Shown here: positions 37,113-46,230 of the stretch, piece after piece
How the letters are laid out: the number at the start of each line of letters is the position of its first letter
Position numbering within the stretch: the stretch's first letter is position 1
Assembly: GCF_008035925.1 (NCBI RefSeq)
Contig: NZ_CP036264.1
Coordinates: 7,101,641 to 7,165,640, forward strand
DNA length: 64,000 nucleotides
Direction of reading: 5' to 3'
Source of the DNA: Stieleria maiorica
GTDB lineage: Bacteria; Planctomycetota; Planctomycetia; Pirellulales; Pirellulaceae
Translations under genes and position numbers: made by a program
The notes under the pieces: model-generated
Seen by the model: the letters and a program-made list of their open reading frames with translations, nothing else
What the model was told of the DNA's origin: nothing
Database searches by the model: none

Positions 37113-37370
37113 GGCTTTCTTGGACGAAACAGGGACGCGGTACAGGGGACAACACGAGCGGGGGCCGACTTTGTTAGGCGACCAATTCGATTTTTTTCTG
37201 AGGTTTTTGTGAAGCCGTTTTCTATTGACCTGACGGATTGTTCGCGGGTATCACCCAACGCCGAGTTCCCCGCTCAAAAAACAATCGCGATCGACGTGGT
37301 CCGACCGGACAATGGGGACTGTGCCTGATAGCGAAATCCTAAAAACGAAACGAACAAGGAAGGTTCGACC

Positions 37371-38531
37371 ATGGCTGGCCCAAACACCACCGTCCCTTTG
37401 CTGGATGTCAATCGCGACAACAAGCCCCACCGCGACGAATTCGTTGAAGCACTCGCCGCGGTCGTCGACAGCGGCCGATTTTTGTTCGGCCCGGACGTCA
37501 ACGAACTCGAAGCCGAAATCGCCCAGTACAGCCAAGTCGATCACGCGGTGGGATGTGCATCGGGCAGCGATGCGTTGCTGCTATCGCTGATGGCGTTGGA
37601 CATCAAAGCCGGTGACGAAGTGATCGTCCCCAGTTTCACCTTCTTCGCCTCGGTCAGCTGCATCACGCGTCTGGGGGCGACACCCGTGTTCGTCGACATC
37701 TGCCCGGACACCTTCAATATGGACCCCCAGTGCGTCGCCGAGGCGATCACGAAAAACACCAAGGCGATCATTCCGGTTCACCTGTTCGGCCAGTGCGCAC
37801 AAATCGATCGGATCTGTCAGATCGCGGCGGAGCACGACATCCCGGTCGTCGAAGACGCCGCCCAAGCGATCGGCGCGGCCTACCACTCCCGCCCGGCCGG
37901 CAGCTGGGGACTGGTGGGGTGCTTCAGTTTTTATCCGACGAAAAACCTGGGCGCGATGGGCGACGCCGGCATGCTGACCAGCGGCGACGCCGACGTGGCG
38001 GACCGCTTGCGATTGTTGGCCGGCCACGGGATGCGTCCTCGTTACTACCATCAAGCGGTCGGGATCAACAGTCGCATCGACACCTTTCAAGCCGCGGTGC
38101 TGCGAGTCAAGTTGCGGCACCTCGGTGATGCCATCACGTCCCGCAGCAAGATCGCATCGCGCTACATGGGGTTGATGCAAGACCGCGACTTGGTCGGACC
38201 CGATCAAGTCGTGTTGCCGACCGTCGATCCGAATGCGTTCCACGTCTGGAACCAATTCGGCATCCGTGTCGGCGGCGGGCGACGCGATGCGTTGCGGGCC
38301 TACCTGGCCGAACGTGGCGTGGGCAGCGAAATTTACTATCCGGTGCCGATGCACAAGCAACAGTGTTTCGAGTACTTGAAGGTTGACGGCAGCTCGTTGC
38401 CGGAAACCGAACGCGCCAGCGCGGAAATCTTGAACCTGCCGATTTTCCCGACGTTGACCGAAGCCGAACAGGAGCAAGTCGTCGACTGCATCAGCGGGTT
38501 CTACCAGGCCGGCGCTAAGGCGGCGGCGTAG
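37371..38531 (+). CDS. DegT/DnrJ/EryC1/StrS sugar aminotransferase
   Basis: 386 aa, preceded by AAGGAAGG at a good distance. PLP fold type I: GCASGSDALLLSLMALDIKA near residues 58-77, VEDAAQAIGAAYHSRPAG (the Asp that pairs with the PLP pyridine nitrogen) and SFYPTKNLGAMGDAG, in which the Lys forms the Schiff base. Typically converts an NDP-keto sugar to an amino sugar using glutamate, for surface glycans. No sugar-nucleotide genes adjoin it here; Family B copy 3 follows. Confidence 0.93.
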   Translation: MAGPNTTVPLLDVNRDNKPHRDEFVEALAAVVDSGRFLFGPDVNELEAEIAQYSQVDHAVGCASGSDALLLSLMALDIKAGDEVIVPSFTFFASVSCITRLGATPVFVDICPDTFNMDPQCVAEAITKNTKAIIPVHLFGQCAQIDRICQIAAEHDIPVVEDAAQAIGAAYHSRPAGSWGLVGCFSFYPTKNLGAMGDAGMLTSGDADVADRLRLLAGHGMRPRYYHQAVGINSRIDTFQAAVLRVKLRHLGDAITSRSKIASRYMGLMQDRDLVGPDQVVLPTVDPNAFHVWNQFGIRVGGGRRDALRAYLAERGVGSEIYYPVPMHKQQCFEYLKVDGSSLPETERASAEILNLPIFPTLTEAEQEQVVDCISGFYQAGAKAAA

Positions 38532-38564
38532 GGGGCATCCGAATTTCGGACGAGGGTCCTGACG

Positions 38565-38644
38565 GTAGCGGTCGCCGCCAAGGCTTTCGGTCTTTCGGCG
38601 CGGCGTCGCCGCGCCAGTGCGAATCTCTTGGCGAGTTCCGCTAC
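38565..38644. repeat. Family B palindromic repeat, copy 3 (P left, Q right)
   Basis: Arms at 38565-38589 (P type) and 38620-38644 (Q type on the minus strand), start-to-start distance 55. The loop contains a further GGCGCGGCGTCGCCGCGCC palindrome. It lies between the convergent aminotransferase and cytidine deaminase genes. Confidence 0.9.
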
Positions 38645-38666
38645 CCGAAAACCCTGCTGCAGACGT

Positions 38667-39080
38667 CTAGGTCACCGGCAAGCTCGACGCGTCAAACGCG
38701 TCGGGCAGCAACTGGGAAAGTTTGCGGATCTGACGCGCCCCGGTCAGCACATCGGTCATGATGACTTGCATGTCGCTGGCGAATTCGGACAGAAATTGGC
38801 GGCAGGCGCCACAGGGGCTGACCCCGCCGACGCTGGCGATCGCGATCGCTTGGAACGCGCGGTGGCCTTGCGAAACCGCCGCGGCCGTGGCCACGCGTTC
38901 GGCACAGATCGACAACGAATAACTGGCGTTTTCGACGTTGCATCCGCTGACGATCTCTCCGCCGGGGATCCACAACGCCGCACCGACATAAAAATGACTG
39001 TGTGGCGCGTATGCTTGATCGCGGGCTTCGGCTGCAGCACGCACCAGTTGGTCGATCTCGCGGGTTTTCAACTCAGTCAT
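38667..39080 (-). CDS. cdd: Cytidine deaminase
   Basis: 137 aa from 39080 (MTELKTREIDQLVRAAAEAR); an in-frame ATG 22 codons upstream is unlikely. Zinc-site motifs: CNVENASYSLSICAERVA (catalytic Glu and Cys) and PCGACRQFLSEF. Length fits the small homotetrameric class. Deaminates cytidine and deoxycytidine to uridine and deoxyuridine in salvage. Lies 58 bp downstream of thymidine phosphorylase on the same strand, forming a pyrimidine nucleoside salvage operon. Confidence 0.95.
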   Translation of the reverse strand: MTELKTREIDQLVRAAAEARDQAYAPHSHFYVGAALWIPGGEIVSGCNVENASYSLSICAERVATAAAVSQGHRAFQAIAIASVGGVSPCGACRQFLSEFASDMQVIMTDVLTGARQIRKLSQLLPDAFDASSLPVT

Positions 39081-39138
39081 CAGGTCAGTACAAGGAATCA
39101 GTGCGACAAGGAATGCAATCAGGACGTCCAAAGAGCGA

Positions 39139-40431
39139 TCATTCAAACAACAACGGCCGCGCCGGGACGGGGGCCTCGCTGATCACCACGGCGTCACGCA
39201 GACGTTTAACATACTCCGTCGGCTGGTTGTCGTGGCAGTGCAATTGCAGAAGACGCTGGCCGCGCTGCACGCGATCGCCGATTCGCACCTCAATGCTGAT
39301 GCCGACGGCCGGGTCGATGACGTCGCCCAGCTTGCGACGCCCGCCGCCCAGCGAGACGACGGTCGAACCGATTCGGTGGCAATCAAGATGTTGGACGTAG
39401 CCATCGTGCTCGGCTTCAATCGCGTGCCCCGGGGCGACGTTCAAATCCCCCGTCCAGCGTCCACCTTGGGCGGCGACCATCGCCAAGAAACGTTCCATCG
39501 CCGACCCGTCGTCCAGGGCTTGGTTGAGTCGCGTCAAGGCGTCCTGGCGATCTGCCGCGACCGAGACGTTGACCAGTAGCGTCGCGGACAATTCCAAGGT
39601 CAGCTCGCGGACCGTACCGATCGCCAGATCCGAGCGCTGGACGCCTTTTAAAACCGCCACCGCTTCGTTGACTTCGATCGCGTTGCCGACCGCCTTGCCG
39701 AGCGGTTGGTCCATGTCGGAGATCAACACGGCGGTGGGCAGCCCGGCGGCGTTGCCGACCCGCTGGATCGAATCCGCCAGTGCCCTTGCGTCATCGAGCG
39801 TCTTCATGAACGCCGCCCCGCCGACTTTGACGTCCATCACCAGGGCGTCCAGGCTGGCAGCGAGTTTCTTGCTAAGGATGCTGGCGGTGATCAACGGGAT
39901 CGATTCGACCGTCCCGGTCACATCACGCAGCGCGTACAGTCGGCGGTCGGCCGGAGCGATCCGCTCGGTCGCACTGACGATAAAGGCACCGGTTTGCCGC
40001 AAGACCGCAGCGGATTCGATTTCGGACAGATCGGTGCGGAACCCGGGGATCGCCTCCAGCTTGTCCAGCGTGCCGCCGCTGAGCCCCAAGCCGCGACCGC
40101 TGATCATCGGCACGTGAACGTCACAGGCGGACAACAGCGGTGCCAGGATCAGCGAGACCTTGTCGCCCAGGCCGCCCGTGCTGTGTTTGTCCACACGCGG
40201 CGTTCGGCCCGACACGTCACGCGGCAGCACGTCGCCGCTGTCGAGCATCGCCCGGGTCAGTGTCGCCGTTTCCTGGTCCGTCATCCCTTGCAAACACACC
40301 GCCATGGCAAACGCGGACATCTGGTAGTCGGCCACGCTGCCGTTGCAAAACCCGTCGATCAAAAAACGGATTTCTTCATCACGGAGCGCGCCACCGTCTC
40401 GTTTTTTGGCAAGCAGGTTGGCCGAAAGCAT
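39139..40431 (-). CDS. deoA: Thymidine / pyrimidine-nucleoside phosphorylase
   Basis: 430 aa from 40431 (MLSANLLAKKRDGGALRDEE); an ATG 7 codons upstream is possible. Family signature DKHSTGGLGDKVSLILAPLL and the phosphate and base sites (SGRGLGLSGGTLDKLEAIPG, KLAASLDALVMDVKVGGAAF) are intact. Cleaves thymidine (or uridine, in Pdp types) with phosphate to base and deoxyribose-1-phosphate. It cannot be separated from pdp by sequence reading alone. First gene of the operon with cdd. Confidence 0.94.
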   Translation of the reverse strand: MLSANLLAKKRDGGALRDEEIRFLIDGFCNGSVADYQMSAFAMAVCLQGMTDQETATLTRAMLDSGDVLPRDVSGRTPRVDKHSTGGLGDKVSLILAPLLSACDVHVPMISGRGLGLSGGTLDKLEAIPGFRTDLSEIESAAVLRQTGAFIVSATERIAPADRRLYALRDVTGTVESIPLITASILSKKLAASLDALVMDVKVGGAAFMKTLDDARALADSIQRVGNAAGLPTAVLISDMDQPLGKAVGNAIEVNEAVAVLKGVQRSDLAIGTVRELTLELSATLLVNVSVAADRQDALTRLNQALDDGSAMERFLAMVAAQGGRWTGDLNVAPGHAIEAEHDGYVQHLDCHRIGSTVVSLGGGRRKLGDVIDPAVGISIEVRIGDRVQRGQRLLQLHCHDNQPTEYVKRLRDAVVISEAPVPARPLLFE

Positions 40432-40525
40432 GCGGATGACCGTGGTGTGCAAGGTCGCTATAGTGGATTGCGTCTACGATGATCGTGCCACGTGTTTCAG
40501 TATCTGTCGACCTCTAGGAAGAGTG

Positions 40526-41881
40526 ATGTTGTTTTCCCGAATTTTGATCGCATTGGTTTTCTCGGGGCTCACCACGATGATGGTCACCGCGTGTCTGGCG
40601 GACGACGCCGAATCCAAAGCGGCACCGTCCCAGCCCGAGCCGAAGCCGCTCGATGCGACGCCGCTTGAACAAGCGGATTCCCAGCAGACGTCCGCCCAGC
40701 AGGCCAGCGGCGAGCAGGTCGCCGATGGGCAAACGGCAGCCGAGCAGGATGCCGAAACCGAGAACGCTGCTACCGGCGGCGACGGGAAACCGGCCGAAAC
40801 CGATCCCGAAGTCGTCAGTTCCGAAGTGCTTGCGGCCTTGCAAGCCGGCCCGCGGGCGTTGTCGTTGGCGTTTCGGATGGCCGCCAAGCGTGCGACGCCT
40901 TCGGTCGTCGTGTTGTATGCCTATGGGCAAGACGGCGGTCCGGGCGGACCCAGTGATCCCGACGAAACGGAGACGCCCGAGGACGAGTTGCCGCTGTTAG
41001 AACGGGCTGAAATCCCGACGCCGCCTCCGGCCGAAGAAAAACTGACGGGATTGGGATCGGGGGTGATCGTTTCCGAGGACGGTTTGATCATCACCAACAA
41101 CCACGTCATTACCGGGGCGACGCGGGTGGTTGTGCAATTGCCCGATGAAACCCGCGTCGATGCCGAAGTGGTCCGCGGGGATCCCGACAGCGACGTGGCC
41201 ATGGTCCGAGTGAATTTTTCCGAAAAACTGGACCCGATTGCGATCGGGGACAGCGACAAGCTGGAAATCGGGGATTGGGTGTTGGCGATCGGCAGCCCGT
41301 TCAAATTGGAAGCGACCGTCAGCGCGGGGATTATCAGCGGAAAGAACCGCCGTTTGGATCGCATTCGCCGCAGCAGCATGCTGCAGACCGATGCCGCGAT
41401 CAATCCCGGCAATTCCGGCGGGGCGCTGATCGATCTGGACGGGAAAGTCGTCGGGATCAGCACCGCGATCGCCACGCGAAGCGGTTTTTATCAGGGCGTC
41501 GGGTTCGCGATCCCGATCAACCAAGCCCGCTGGATCGCCGACGAACTGGATCGGCACGCCAAAGTCCGCCGTGCGGCCATCGGGACCACCCTGGTGGAAC
41601 TCAAACCCCGAATCGCAAAACAATTTAATTTGGAGCCGTATTCTGGTATCCTGGTGTATCAGATCATCAAAGGATCCGTCGCCGAACAGGCGGGGATCCA
41701 GCCACAGGACGTGATTGTAGAATTTGCCGGCGAACAGGTCCGCGATTCCATCGGTCTGCAAGAGGCGATCGAACGCAAACCGATCGGTTCGAAACAACCG
41801 ATCGTCGTCCGGCGTCAGGGAAAACGCGTCGAATTGACCGTCGAATTGGCGACCGTCGACGACCCCACCGGTCAAGATTGA
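40526..41881 (+). CDS. HtrA/DegP-like trypsin-fold serine protease with one PDZ domain
   Basis: 451 aa from 40526, with AGGAAGAG upstream. Signal peptide, a Gln/Ala/Glu-rich linker (30-100), then the protease: catalytic His193 in IITNNHVITGA, Asp at about 223 in DSDVAMVRV and Ser at about 296 in INPGNSGGALIDLDG. One PDZ domain at about 355-440 (YSGILVYQIIKGSVAEQAGI). Predicted periplasmic protein quality control. The next gene, a tail-specific protease, starts 145 bp downstream on the same strand, so both may act on misfolded exported proteins. Confidence 0.93.
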   Translation: MLFSRILIALVFSGLTTMMVTACLADDAESKAAPSQPEPKPLDATPLEQADSQQTSAQQASGEQVADGQTAAEQDAETENAATGGDGKPAETDPEVVSSEVLAALQAGPRALSLAFRMAAKRATPSVVVLYAYGQDGGPGGPSDPDETETPEDELPLLERAEIPTPPPAEEKLTGLGSGVIVSEDGLIITNNHVITGATRVVVQLPDETRVDAEVVRGDPDSDVAMVRVNFSEKLDPIAIGDSDKLEIGDWVLAIGSPFKLEATVSAGIISGKNRRLDRIRRSSMLQTDAAINPGNSGGALIDLDGKVVGISTAIATRSGFYQGVGFAIPINQARWIADELDRHAKVRRAAIGTTLVELKPRIAKQFNLEPYSGILVYQIIKGSVAEQAGIQPQDVIVEFAGEQVRDSIGLQEAIERKPIGSKQPIVVRRQGKRVELTVELATVDDPTGQD

Positions 41882-42026
41882 GAAACCAACATTGTCTGCG
41901 TTTCGTCTCTTTCCTACCATTCCACATCGGCCCAGCTTGCGAGGGCCTATGATGGAGGTAGTCCCACCGGGAAACACCGCCTTTTTCACCCCCCACCACT
42001 CACTACCCGAAAACCGGACCAATCAT

Positions 42027-44123
42027 ATGGATCGCTGTTTCACCATGCGCACGATCGTCACCGCCGCGGTTTTGGCTTGTTTGGCTTGCGCCGGTCCCAT
42101 CGAAACGACGTGGTCCCAACCGGCCACCGCCGTGCTGCCGGCTGCCGACCAACCCGCCGTCGCGACGCCCGCCCAGGCCACCGCCCAGGATCGACGCATT
42201 GCGAAACTGATCGCGTCCTTGATTCCCAAGTTTCACATCTCCTCGGCCGAATTGGACGACACGATCAGCGAACGAGCACTGGATCTGTATCTGGATCGGT
42301 TCGACCCGCTGAAGCTGTACTTCTATCAATCCGACATCGACGAATTTTCCCGGCAGCGTCACCAGATCGACGACATGGTCAAAGCCGGCGATCTGAGTTT
42401 GGCCTACACCATCTTCAATCGATTCACCCAACGCGTGGACGAACGCGTCGCGGTGGCGCTGGAGCTGTTGGATTCGGAATTCGATTTCGGCAAAGACGAA
42501 TACATTATTGTTGATGCCGATACGGCCGAGTACGCCAAGAATCCCGAGGAAGCCACCGAGCGTTGGCGGCGACAAATCAAGTACGCGCTGTTGGACCTGC
42601 GGGATGATGATACCGAAGGTGCCGAGGCCCGCGATCTGCTGCGACGTCGCTACACGCGCTACGCACGACGCTTCAAGTCCTACAGCAACGACGATCTGCT
42701 GGAAGCCTACCTGACATCGGTGACCAGCGCCTTCGATCCCCACTCGACCTACATGTCGCCGTCGACTCTGGATGACTTCAACATCTCGATGGGTTTGAAG
42801 TTGCAAGGGATCGGTGCGGCATTGCGTGAAAAAGACGGCAACACGGTCGTGATGCAAATCATTCCCGGTGGGGCGGCCGACAAAGATCAACGGCTCAAAC
42901 CCGACGACGTGATCGTCTCGGTCGGTCAAGGCGATGAGGGACCGATGGTCGACATCGTCGAAATGCCGCTGCAAGACGTGGTCAGCATGATCCGCGGCAA
43001 CGCCGGAACCGTGGTCCGCCTGGGCGTCAAAGTCGGCGGCAAGGGCAAGGTCGAAACATACAAGATCACCCGCGCCAAAGTCGAACTGGAGCAGTCGGCG
43101 GCGCGAGGAAAGATCCTCGATCACACCATGCCCGATGGCAGCGTTCGCAAGATCGGCTTCATCAACTTGCCCAGCTTCTACATGGACATGCAAGCGGCCC
43201 GCGAAAACCGAACCGATTTCCGCAGCAGCACACGCGACGTCCGCAACATCCTGATGGATTTCAAGTCCAAGGGCGTGGAAGGCGTGGTCATCGATCTGAG
43301 CCGTAACGGCGGCGGATCGTTGACCGAAGCGATCAACCTGACCGGGCTGTTCATCAACCGCGGCCCCGTCGTCCAGGTAAAAGATTCGCGTGGCCAAATC
43401 CAGCAGTACAACGACGAAGAAATCGGTACGGTGTGGAGCGGACCGCTGGTCGTGCTGACCAGCAAGTTCAGCGCCAGTGCCAGCGAGATCTTTGCCGGTG
43501 CGATCAAAGACTACAACCGCGGCATCATCGTCGGCGATCCGGCCACGCACGGCAAAGGCACCGTGCAAACGCTGATGGACCTCGGCGAGCGATTGTTCCT
43601 GACGCAACGACAAAACTACGGGGCACTGAAAGTCACCCTGCAGCAATTCTATCTGCCCGACGGTGAAAGCACCCAACGAGGCGGCGTGGCGGCGGACATC
43701 GTGCTACCGAGTTTGACCCAGAAAATGGATGTCGCCGAAGGTGACCTGAAGTACGCCTTGGAAGAAGACCGCATCAACGGCGCCCGGCACGACATCTACA
43801 ACTTGGTGCCGAGTGACCTGTTGACCGAGTTGCGACAGAATTCCGAGCAACGCGTCAAATCCGATGAGGAATTTGTCGACCTGATGCGACGCATCGAACT
43901 GTTCGTCAAACAGAAGGAAGAGAAGACGGTTCCGCTAGAGGAAAACGCATTCATGCAGCGACGCGATGAACTGGACGCTCAAAAAGAAGAAGAGAAGGAA
44001 GAACTGGAGCAGGAGACGGACAAAGAAGTCTTCCGCGACACGTTCTACAACCGCGAAGTGATCAACATCGCCGGCGATTACATCGAAGGGTTACGGCGAG
44101 AAAAGTTGGTTCGCGCGAACTGA
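42027..44123 (+). CDS. Tail-specific C-terminal processing protease (Prc/Tsp family)
   Basis: 698 aa from 42027 (signal peptide MDRCFTMRTIVTAAVLACLA). Long N-terminal helical domain as in Prc (DRFDPLKLYFYQSDIDEFSR), PDZ domain at about 250-340 (VVMQIIPGGAADKDQRLKPD), and the S41 catalytic core GGGSLTEAINLTGLFINRGP then LTSKFSASASEIFAGAIKDY (Ser at about 482) and HGKGTVQTL (Lys at about 509). The C-terminal Lys/Glu-rich helix matches DUF3340. Cleaves exported proteins at their C-termini in the periplasm. It converges with nagA across a repeat-filled gap. Confidence 0.95.
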   Translation: MDRCFTMRTIVTAAVLACLACAGPIETTWSQPATAVLPAADQPAVATPAQATAQDRRIAKLIASLIPKFHISSAELDDTISERALDLYLDRFDPLKLYFYQSDIDEFSRQRHQIDDMVKAGDLSLAYTIFNRFTQRVDERVAVALELLDSEFDFGKDEYIIVDADTAEYAKNPEEATERWRRQIKYALLDLRDDDTEGAEARDLLRRRYTRYARRFKSYSNDDLLEAYLTSVTSAFDPHSTYMSPSTLDDFNISMGLKLQGIGAALREKDGNTVVMQIIPGGAADKDQRLKPDDVIVSVGQGDEGPMVDIVEMPLQDVVSMIRGNAGTVVRLGVKVGGKGKVETYKITRAKVELEQSAARGKILDHTMPDGSVRKIGFINLPSFYMDMQAARENRTDFRSSTRDVRNILMDFKSKGVEGVVIDLSRNGGGSLTEAINLTGLFINRGPVVQVKDSRGQIQQYNDEEIGTVWSGPLVVLTSKFSASASEIFAGAIKDYNRGIIVGDPATHGKGTVQTLMDLGERLFLTQRQNYGALKVTLQQFYLPDGESTQRGGVAADIVLPSLTQKMDVAEGDLKYALEEDRINGARHDIYNLVPSDLLTELRQNSEQRVKSDEEFVDLMRRIELFVKQKEEKTVPLEENAFMQRRDELDAQKEEEKEELEQETDKEVFRDTFYNREVINIAGDYIEGLRREKLVRAN

Positions 44124-44140
44124 GAGGCTGTACGCCGTAC

Positions 44141-44386
44141 TGCCAGCACGACGCGTAAGCGAGTGATCCGCGCTGCGTGAGCTGTCGACACCGGTCGCTC
44201 GCTAACGCTTCCCGCTGGCATCACTTGTTCCCGGGCTCTGCCTGGGAACACAGTTCATCGGAGGCTCCGCCTCGCGCGGCATGCTGTCGTGGCGGAGCCA
44301 CGCGGTCATCGCGTTCCAAGGCGGAGCCTTGGAACGAGGGTGAAGAGCGGTCAACACCGGCCGCTCGCTAACGCTTCCCGCTGGCA
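44141..44386. repeat. Family E fragments plus GGAGCC-type palindromes
   Basis: TGCCAGCACGACGCGTAAGC ... GCTAACGCTTCCCGCTGGCA (44141-44220), a nested block with TTCCCGGGCTCTGCCTGGGAA, GAGGCTCCGCCTC, GTGGCGGAGCCACG and TTCCAAGGCGGAGCCTTGGAA, then a second GCTAACGCTTCCCGCTGGCA (44366-44385). Fills the convergent gap between the tail-specific protease gene and nagA. Confidence 0.8.
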
Positions 44387-44393
44387 ACGCGGA

Positions 44394-45305
44394 TCAACCC
44401 TCCAACACACGTCGTGGATTGATCCGGGTCCAACGATCAATCCGATCGGCATCGATGCCCAGGTGGCGGCCGAGCATCTCGGCCATTTGCGGCATCGTGG
44501 TCGCGCATCCGGCGAAGTGCCCGTGCCCTTCGGCCCAGGCGGCCAAGTGCTGGTCGACTTCGACCATCTGGCCGGCCAACCGATAGAAGCCCGGCCCCAG
44601 CCCGGCCGCTGCGATCGCGTCGGTCACGATCACGATGTTTTCGTTCGGAATGCACTTGCAATAGTTCGCCAGGGCGAACCAGGGGACGTGGTGCCCGTCG
44701 GCGATCAACGAAATCGCCAGTTGATCCGACAACGACAGCGCCCGTTGAACGATATTGTCGTGGCGGTGCACTTGTCCCGGACAGGCATTGCCCAAGTGCG
44801 TGAACATTGACAGTCCGGCATCGATCGCCTGTCGCAATTGTGCAATGGACGCATCGCAGTGCCCGGCGGCGACCACGATCGACTGGTCGCACAACCAGCG
44901 TGTGACCTCGACCGTCCCATGCATTTCCGGGGCCAGCGTCACCAGCCGCACCCGCCCGCGGCCCGCGTCGACCAATTGCTTGGCCAGATCCACGGTTGCT
45001 TCGCGAACACAGTCGACCGGATGGGCGCCGACAAAGCCTGGTTCGGGGCTGATGAAAGGGCCTTCGACGTGAATGCCCGCGACGACTTCGGCAACCTCGG
45101 CGTGTGTCTCGGCCGCCTCGGCGATACGTCGGATGCGTCGAGCCATCGAATCGATCTGGTCGGTGATGATCGTCGGCAGGCAGGCCGCAACGCCGTCGTC
45201 TCGCATTTGCCGGCACGCCTTCAGGATTGCCTCGTCGGTCAGATCATCGCAGTTGAAATCGACTCCGTGATACCCGTTGACCTGCAAATCGACAAAGCCG
45301 CTCAT
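44394..45305 (-). CDS. nagA: N-acetylglucosamine-6-phosphate deacetylase, catalytic domain only
   Basis: 303 aa from 45305, overlapping nagB by ATGA. TIM-barrel amidohydrolase: FVDLQVNGYHGVDF, IHVEGPFISPEPGFVGAH (metal-binding Glu), THLGNACPGQVHRHDN, SLIADGHHVPWFAL and IVTDAIAAAGLGPG (catalytic Asp). Standard NagA proteins are about 380 aa with a small beta-sandwich built from both termini. Here the protein begins at the PGF(I/V)D-type strand and ends at INPRRVLEG, so that domain is missing at both ends. Produces GlcN-6-P for NagB. Confidence 0.87.
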   Translation of the reverse strand: MSGFVDLQVNGYHGVDFNCDDLTDEAILKACRQMRDDGVAACLPTIITDQIDSMARRIRRIAEAAETHAEVAEVVAGIHVEGPFISPEPGFVGAHPVDCVREATVDLAKQLVDAGRGRVRLVTLAPEMHGTVEVTRWLCDQSIVVAAGHCDASIAQLRQAIDAGLSMFTHLGNACPGQVHRHDNIVQRALSLSDQLAISLIADGHHVPWFALANYCKCIPNENIVIVTDAIAAAGLGPGFYRLAGQMVEVDQHLAAWAEGHGHFAGCATTMPQMAEMLGRHLGIDADRIDRWTRINPRRVLEG

Positions 45306-46087
45306 TGGAATCGCTCCAACGTTGCGTTGACGTCCTCGGGAATCTTGCTTGCCGCGGCGGCGTCGATGATCAGCGTCGTCCCGGCATGGTTCTTTAAGAT
45401 GCTGGCCGGAACCTCCGGGGTGATCGGGCCGCACAGCGTGTCTCGCACGGCAGCCGCCTTGCGCTCGTCGGGCACGCTGCAGTAGATGCGTTTGGTTTTC
45501 AGGATCTGTGGGACGGACATGCTGATCGCATGCGTGGGGACTTCGTCCAGGGAGCCGAACCAGCCTTCACCGACCTGTTGCATGCGGCACTCGTGGTCCA
45601 ATTGGACGATCAGGTAGGGCGATTCGGTTTCAAAGTCCGCTGGCGGATCGTTGAATGCCAGGTGACCGTTTTCGCCGATCCCGACCAGCGCCACGTCGAC
45701 CGTGACGGCGGCGATTTTTTCGGCCGCCTGGCGAACCGTCTGCTCCGCGTCGCTGTCACCGGCCAAGTAGTGAAACGACGCCAGTGGAACCCTGTCGACA
45801 AACCGCTCTTTTAGATACCCGCAAAACGATGCCGGATGCTCGCGGCCGATTCCGATGTACTCGTCCAAATGAAATCCGTGCACGCGACTCCAATCCACAT
45901 CATTCTGGGCAACGAGGTGCGAGAGTACTTCGAATTGTGACGCGCCGGTCGCCACGATTAAGTACGCCTGTCCGTTGTTCTTGATGGCATCTCGTAGGTC
46001 CTGGGCGGCATGCTCGGCGGCGTAACGCCCCATTTCGGATGGGGATGGGGTGACAATGGTCTTCACAGTAGTCCCGGATGGCTCCAT
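45302..46087 (-). CDS. nagB: Glucosamine-6-phosphate deaminase
   Basis: 261 aa from 46087; a GTG at VKTIVT six codons later is possible. Signature segments: FHLDEYIGIGREHPASF (catalytic Asp), VGIGENGHLAFNDP (Asp/His active-site loop) and AISMSVPQILKTKRIYCSVP. Converts GlcN-6-P to Fru-6-P and ammonia. The hexosamine allosteric-site residues of the E. coli enzyme cannot be checked reliably by eye. Operon with nagA (ATGA overlap) indicates amino-sugar catabolism. Confidence 0.92.
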   Translation of the reverse strand: MEPSGTTVKTIVTPSPSEMGRYAAEHAAQDLRDAIKNNGQAYLIVATGASQFEVLSHLVAQNDVDWSRVHGFHLDEYIGIGREHPASFCGYLKERFVDRVPLASFHYLAGDSDAEQTVRQAAEKIAAVTVDVALVGIGENGHLAFNDPPADFETESPYLIVQLDHECRMQQVGEGWFGSLDEVPTHAISMSVPQILKTKRIYCSVPDERKAAAVRDTLCGPITPEVPASILKNHAGTTLIIDAAAASKIPEDVNATLERFQ

Positions 46088-46230
46088 TGGGTGTCTCGGG
46101 TCGACCTGATCTAGCGATCGATCCGTTCTGGTGTTTAGGATCCCGCCGCGGCGACAGGGAATGGGCCGATTCGGCCATGCCGCGACGAGCGCCCGAGATC
46201 TTACCACGTTTTGTCACCCACCTCTCCACC

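Noticed and set aside
37113..37370. Clear promoter between the ECF sigma and DegT genes
   Set aside because: A GGGGAACT-like stretch occurs on the minus strand near 37265-37272 but no convincing -10 element follows at the right distance.
42003..43676. 557-codon minus-strand ORF
   Set aside because: Antisense to the tail-specific protease; no domain or signal peptide.
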